From contig NW_001799044.1 in the NCBI RefSeq assembly GCF_000165425.1, forward strand, positions 185,205-249,204: a stretch of 64,000 nt of DNA. The letters run 5' to 3'. The position numbers were made by a program, and so were the translations under genes. Of this stretch, positions 59,447-64,000 are shown one piece after another; position 1 is the first letter of the stretch; every line of letters begins with the position of its first letter. The stretch is from Paramecium tetraurelia (taxonomy: Eukaryota > Ciliophora > Oligohymenophorea > Peniculida > Parameciidae). Under the pieces are notes generated by a model. It made no database searches. It was not told the DNA's origin and saw only the letters and a list, made by a program, of their open reading frames with translations.

Positions 59447-61580
59447 ATGTCAACCACTCACAATAAAGAAGAATAATTCCACTTCAATGCAGATATCCAA
59501 CAATTGATGGGACTCATCATTAACACATTCTATTCCAACAAGGAAATCTTCCTTAGAGAACTCATCTCCAATGCTTCAGATGCACTCGATAAAATCAGAT
59601 ACAAATCCATTACAGATCCAGACAGTGCAGGATTAAATGTTGAACCCAATTTCAAAATAAAAATAATTCCAGACAAAAACAACAATACCTTAACCATCCA
59701 AGATACTGGTATTGGTATGACCAGAGATGAATTAATCAATAATCTTGGTACAATTGCCAAATCTGGAACAAAGGCCTTCATGGAAGCACTCAATTCTGGT
59801 GCTGATATTTCGATGATTGGACAATTTGGTGTTGGATTCTATTCAGCTTACCTTGTTGCAGATAAAGTAGTTGTGCTTTCAAAGGCTGTTGGTTAATAAC
59901 AATACAAATGGGAATCATAAGCTGGTGGAACATTCTTTATTTATGATGACAGCGAGAACCCCAATTAATTGACTAGAGGATCAGCTGTTATTCTCCATCT
60001 TAAATAAGATAACTTAGAGTTCTTAGAAGAAAAGAGACTCAAAGATTTAGTCAAGAAGCACTCAGAATTTATTGGGTTCCCAATTGAATTGTAAGTTGAA
60101 AAAACTCATGAGAAAGAAGTTAGTGATGATGAAGAGGATAATAAAGAGAAGAAGACTGAAGAGGGAGAAGTGTAAGAGGAGAAGAGCAAGGATGATAAGA
60201 AGAAGAAAAAGAAGATTAAAGAAGTTACAACTGAGTTTGAATAGGTTAATAAAAACAAACCGTTGTGGATGAAAAAACAAGAAGAAATCACAAAAGAAGA
60301 GTATGCTAACTTTTACAAATCTTTAACTAATGATTGGGAAGGATCATTTGAGTGTTAAATAGTTTTCTGTTGAAGGTGGTCTCGAATTTAAGGCTGTCCT
60401 ATTCATTCCTAAAAGAGCACCTTTTGATTTGTTTGAAACGAAAAAGAAAAAGAATAATATCAAATTATATGTGAGAAGAGTCTTCATCATGGATGATTGC
60501 GAAGAATTGATACCAGAATATTTAGGATTTATCAAAGGAGTAGTGGACTCAGAAGACTTACCATTAAACATTTCAAGAGAATTCTTATAGCATAATAAGA
60601 TTTTGAAAGTGATTAAGAAGAATATTACCAAAAAATGCATTGAAATGTTCTAAGAACTTTCAGAAAATGCAGAAGATTATAAGAAATTCTATGAGTAGTT
60701 CTCCAAAAATATCAAATTGGGTATTCATGAAGATTCTTCTAACAGAACAAAATTAGCTGAGTTCTTAAGGTTCCACACTTCCAAAAGTGGAGATGACTAA
60801 ATTTCCTTAAAAGATTATATCAGTAAGATGAAAGAGGGACAAAAGGATATTTATTTCATAACTGGTGAATCTAAGGCTTCTGTAGCAGCTTCTCCATTTG
60901 TTGAAGGCTTGAAGAAGAAAGATTATGAAGTAATTTATATGGTGGACCCTATTGATGAGTATGTAATATAATAGTTGAAAGAATTCGATGGAAAGAAATT
61001 GAAGAATTGCAGCAAGGAAGGATTAGAATTAGATTAAACTGAGGACGAAAAAAAGAAATTTGAAGAACTCAAATCATAATTTGAGGGTCTTTGTAAATTA
61101 ATTAAAGATATTCTTGGTGATAAAATAGAGAAAGTGTAATTAGGATAAAGATTAGAGTAATCTCCTTGTGTTTTAGTGACTGGTGAATATGGTTGGTCAG
61201 CAAATATGGAAAGAATCATGAAAGCATAAGCATTACGAGATCCATCTATGAGTAGTTACATGATGTCCAAGAAGACTTTAGAAATAAATGCTTCTCATCC
61301 AATAATGAGTGAATTGAAAAAGAAAGCAGATAAGGACAAGAGTGATAAAACAGTTAAAGATCTCATATGGTTATTGTATGAGACAGCTCTATTGACATCA
61401 GGATTTAGTTTAGATGATCCAGCTCATTTTGCCAGCAGAATTCATAAGATGATTAAATTGGGATTATCAATTGATGATGCAACAATTGAGGAAGAAGATG
61501 AGAAGTTGCCATGCTTAGAAAAGAAAGGTGAGACAGCCAATACTGAAGCTACCAAAACAAAAATGGAAGAAGTAGATTGA
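59447..61580 (+). CDS. HSP90: cytosolic HSP90 with an apparent +1 frameshift
   Basis: ATG 59447 begins [18 protein letters not shown], with [20 protein letters not shown], the ATP-site motifs and [15 protein letters not shown]. After the charged linker (KKKKKIKEV) the middle domain has KPLWM and [15 protein letters not shown]. There one surplus base at 60341-60342 (GGATCATTTG where GAT-CAT-TTG is expected) shifts the frame. The remaining [38 protein letters not shown] and so on, to the C-terminal MEEVD, are in the +1 frame. With that base removed the length is exactly 711 codons and no intron is needed. The MEEVD end marks the cytosolic form, which binds TPR co-chaperones. Confidence 0.93.
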
Positions 61581-61628
61581 TTTACATAAATATATATATA
61601 ATTTAATAAATATATACAAATTTATTAA

Positions 61629-62505
61629 TCAATTCATCCAAATAATTTAAGATAGATATTCAGCTATTAATTCTCTATATTAATAAAGTGCTTATTGATT
61701 ACACTTAGTTTTCTTTAAGGTTTGATAAATTTAGCAACAAAAGTTTAGTTTGATCATTATCAATAATTGCTCTCTGATTTAGATTTGTGAGAATGATTTA
61801 TCAAAACTCCAAGGATCAATTATTTAAATATAATACTGCTGTTGATTGATTGTCAAATTTAATGCAATGCAAGGAATTTTCATTTATGGAAAAATTAGTC
61901 GTTTTATCAAAGTTTATTGCTATTGCTATTTTTTTGTATTGATTAATTTTAATGATTCATCCAAGTCTGATTCTTCATCCTAGCTCTCCTATTGTTTTGC
62001 TCGCTCTTATTAATTTTATTAAAGTTGTTATGATATTTATAGCTATTTAGCCAGTTGTCTTTTTTCATAATGGATCATAGACACATTTGTAATATCTTTA
62101 ATTAAATCAAACAACATGATGGTTGTTCTAATTATTCTGATCGCATAAACCAGACAATATCTTTAATATGACTCAGTTGTGTTTATGTAATCAGTCAATG
62201 ATAACAGATCAATCACTAGCAACATTATCTGATACAAATTAAAGGACGATTTAAGTTTCATAACCTTGCGATATAGAGTCGATAATAAAAATGGAATCAG
62301 GCAAAATCTGAAAACCTATTGTAAACTCATTACCTACTTTTGTATATCTTCCAAATTCATAATTATAAAGTAGATTCTTTTCAACCCTATACGCGAACTT
62401 CAGCACTCTTCCACTCATTTTTGTCTCTTCTCTTCCCACTTTTATAAATAGACACAATGCAACAGACAATGCAAACTCAATCGTTTAGAATAAAAGTCCG
62501 AACAT
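61629..62505 (-). CDS. hypothetical membrane protein, ~285 aa (two frames joined by a 19-nt intron)
   Basis: ATG 62503-62505 opens MFGLLFQTIEFALSVALCLF, a hydrophobic N-terminal helix. After SQGYETQI a 19-nt GT...AG intron (GTCCTTTAA...GTATCAG) restores the frame MLLVIDLLSLTDYI ... RYCLVYAIRIIRTTIMLFDL, then a Gln-rich basic coil (HYEKRQLAKQLQISQQLQQN), ending at TGA 61629-61631; 286 codons. Three hydrophobic stretches suggest a small multi-pass membrane protein. The 19-nt intron with a GTC donor is unusual; otherwise these are two genes (98 and 162 aa). The family is not recognised. Confidence 0.4.
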
Positions 62506-62546
62506 TTATTTAATTATCATTATTATTTATATCATTACACTACTTA

Positions 62547-63121
62547 TCATTAATTTTGATACTCAATAAGTTTATTTATAAATCCAGAACTGGCATAAAT
62601 TATTCTCTATTATCTAATAACATTTAAACCAATCGTCTAACTCCACATAACAGATACAATTAAAATAGCTGCATCTCTTGATTTATCTTACATCTTGTGT
62701 ATTAATACTTTATCCTTCTATTCATTTGTAAGTTAATCAAAGCTTTAAGTAAGATTTTACTAAATGTTGATTTTAATTTTGTAAGGTGTATATATCAAGT
62801 GAGTGAATCATATCAGCAAATTTATACTTTTAGATTTCCTTCAATAATTTATTATATTATTACAAATATTTTAGGATATTCTCCTCCTAATTATCTATAA
62901 TTTTGATAACTATAATGATTATTGAATTAAATACCATTAAATTATGAGAATTCATAAATAATGTTTTTAACCTTATCATTTTATTGATTTCAAACTTTAA
63001 CTTAATATTGCTTTTACTAATATGATTTCATCAATGAACCTATGTTTCCCTAGAAGCAAAGCTCGAGATTTGGTTCATTAATAAAAGGAGTTGAATCAGG
63101 TGTATTTTAAAGTAATAACAT
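62547..63121 (-). CDS. hypothetical protein, ~170 aa, exact 3' introns uncertain
   Basis: ATG 63119-63121 opens MLLLQNTPDSTPFINEPNLE. Introns of 30 and 25 nt and one more near 62745-62790 lead to FDQLTNEQKDKVLIHKMQDK and TGA 62547-62549. No domain is recognised. The N-terminus reads well (GEYPKIFEIQKYKFADMIHS). It is divergent from the eS7 gene with 53 bp between the start codons. Confidence 0.4.
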
Positions 63122-63174
63122 GTAATTATTAATATAAAAAGATTTAAATAAAAAATCAAATTTCATTGATAAGA

Positions 63175-63847
63175 ATGGCAGCTAATAAATTTTGGAAAAA
63201 GAAGGAAGTAACGAATTAAATCTAACATAAAGTTATCAAGCTTGGAATAATAAGTAGGATCAGCTTTGACATAAATTGAAACAACAATCACTGAAGTTAA
63301 AAATCTCAAAGTGTCATCTGTTGTTGACTACACTGCTAAAATTAATGCAAAGAAGTAGGTCTATTTGGTATTGATCCCATATCCATGTTTGAGCATTTAT
63401 AATAGGATTAGGTAAGGTGTTGATTTAATCGTAGCTCAAAATTATTACCTGAATTGGAAAAGAGAGTCAAAGCTACAATCTTGGTTGCTGCCAAAAGAAC
63501 AATTGAAAGCAAATGGGTAAAGAGTCACAGATCTTAAACCAGACCAAACTCAAGAACACTCACATCTGTCTATGATGGCTTACTTGAAGATTTGATTAGT
63601 CCATCAGTCATTCTTGGAAGAAGAACAAGAGTCAGAGTCGATGGCACTAAGTTTTATAGAATGTAAATTACTTCTCAATAAAATCTTAAGATTCCTTGAT
63701 GAAAGCGATTAAAAGGAATTAGAACACAGACTTGATGCAATTAAAGATGTCTACAAAGTACTCACAACCAGAGATTTGGAATTTGAATTCAGAAGAGATG
63801 ATACATTCTATCAAAAGAGAGGAGCAAAGAAAGTAGCCAAAAAATGA
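63175..63847 (+). CDS. RPS7: 40S ribosomal protein S7 (eS7)
   Basis: Three introns (25, 23 and 28 nt) give exactly 199 codons from ATG 63175 to TGA 63845-63847. Landmarks: QVYLVLIPYPCLSIYNRI, KLLPELEKRVKATILVAAKR, SQTRPNSRTLTSVYDGLLED, VILGRRTRVRVDGTKFYRI, then FLDESDQKELEHRLDAIKDV and YKVLTTRDLEFEF. This matches eS7 throughout. The basic KKGAKKVAKK-like tail is a lineage extension. Confidence 0.93.
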
Positions 63848-64000
63848 TTATGATTATCATTAGTATAGTAAATACATATTGTATATCCAAGACCTATATA
63901 TATTTCTGTTAATCTTATTATATTATTCATATCTCACTATTACTTTATATCAAATTTTTCTAGTTCACCAATAAATTGATTATAAAAATTAATTTATTAT
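63848..64000. other. downstream AT-rich end of window
   Basis: No feature recognised in the last 153 bp after the eS7 stop. Confidence 0.4.

Noticed and set aside
59530-60640. Several minus-strand ORFs and a plus ORF rich in Lys/Arg at 60072-60272
   Set aside because: All are shadows of the HSP90 coding sequence and its charged linker.

Overview
This window reads as ciliate macronuclear DNA, most likely from Paramecium. The DNA is AT-rich and genes are packed closely on both strands. Reading frames are open only if TAA and TAG are read as glutamine with TGA as the only stop (genetic code 6). Almost every gene is interrupted by tiny GT...AG introns of about 18-36 nt. Conserved genes fix this reading: HSP90, ribosomal proteins uS11, eL19, uL29, eS7 and P1, U2AF65 and ESCRT-III. 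No internal eliminated sequences interrupt the conserved genes, which fits a somatic (macronuclear) copy. The species cannot be fixed from the sequence alone.

Layout. 0-14.4 kb: end of an unknown gene, the axonemal protein CFAP45, several unknown genes, U2AF large subunit, a large protein with a Walker-A-like loop that may be an RNA ligase relative, a TPR protein and a MAP3K-type kinase. 14.5-22.6 kb: DNA polymerase eta, a calpain-like protein without the catalytic Cys, a rhomboid/UBAC2-like membrane protein, an ESCRT-III subunit and paralog A of a three-member unknown family. 22.6-38.5 kb: a gene-poor gap, a RING/B-box/Kelch protein, paralog B, tRNA-Glu copy 1, uS11, a PHD protein, eL19, coiled-coil genes, a small kinase, P1, tRNA-Glu copy 2 and a coiled-coil gene. 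38.5-50.8 kb: a GRIP golgin, a membralin-like gene with an in-frame TGA, paralog C, a WSD/WHIM chromatin protein, a gamma-tubulin complex component, a cytochrome b5-like protein and an AGC kinase. 50.8-64 kb: uL29, an RBR E3 ligase, two Myb/SANT proteins, a GAF-domain protein, HSP90, two unknown genes and eS7.

There are no operons. The genes are mostly unlinked housekeeping, cilia/centrosome (CFAP45, gamma-tubulin complex), trafficking (ESCRT-III, golgin), ubiquitin, chromatin and signalling functions. Divergent gene pairs are often separated by only 30-130 bp, so promoters must be extremely short. Gene models were built by hand by joining frames across GT...AG introns. Where all introns were found, the spliced length is a multiple of three, and this is stated. 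TGA is rare in such AT-rich DNA, so frames of 50-100 codons occur by chance. Short unconserved ORFs therefore carry low confidence.
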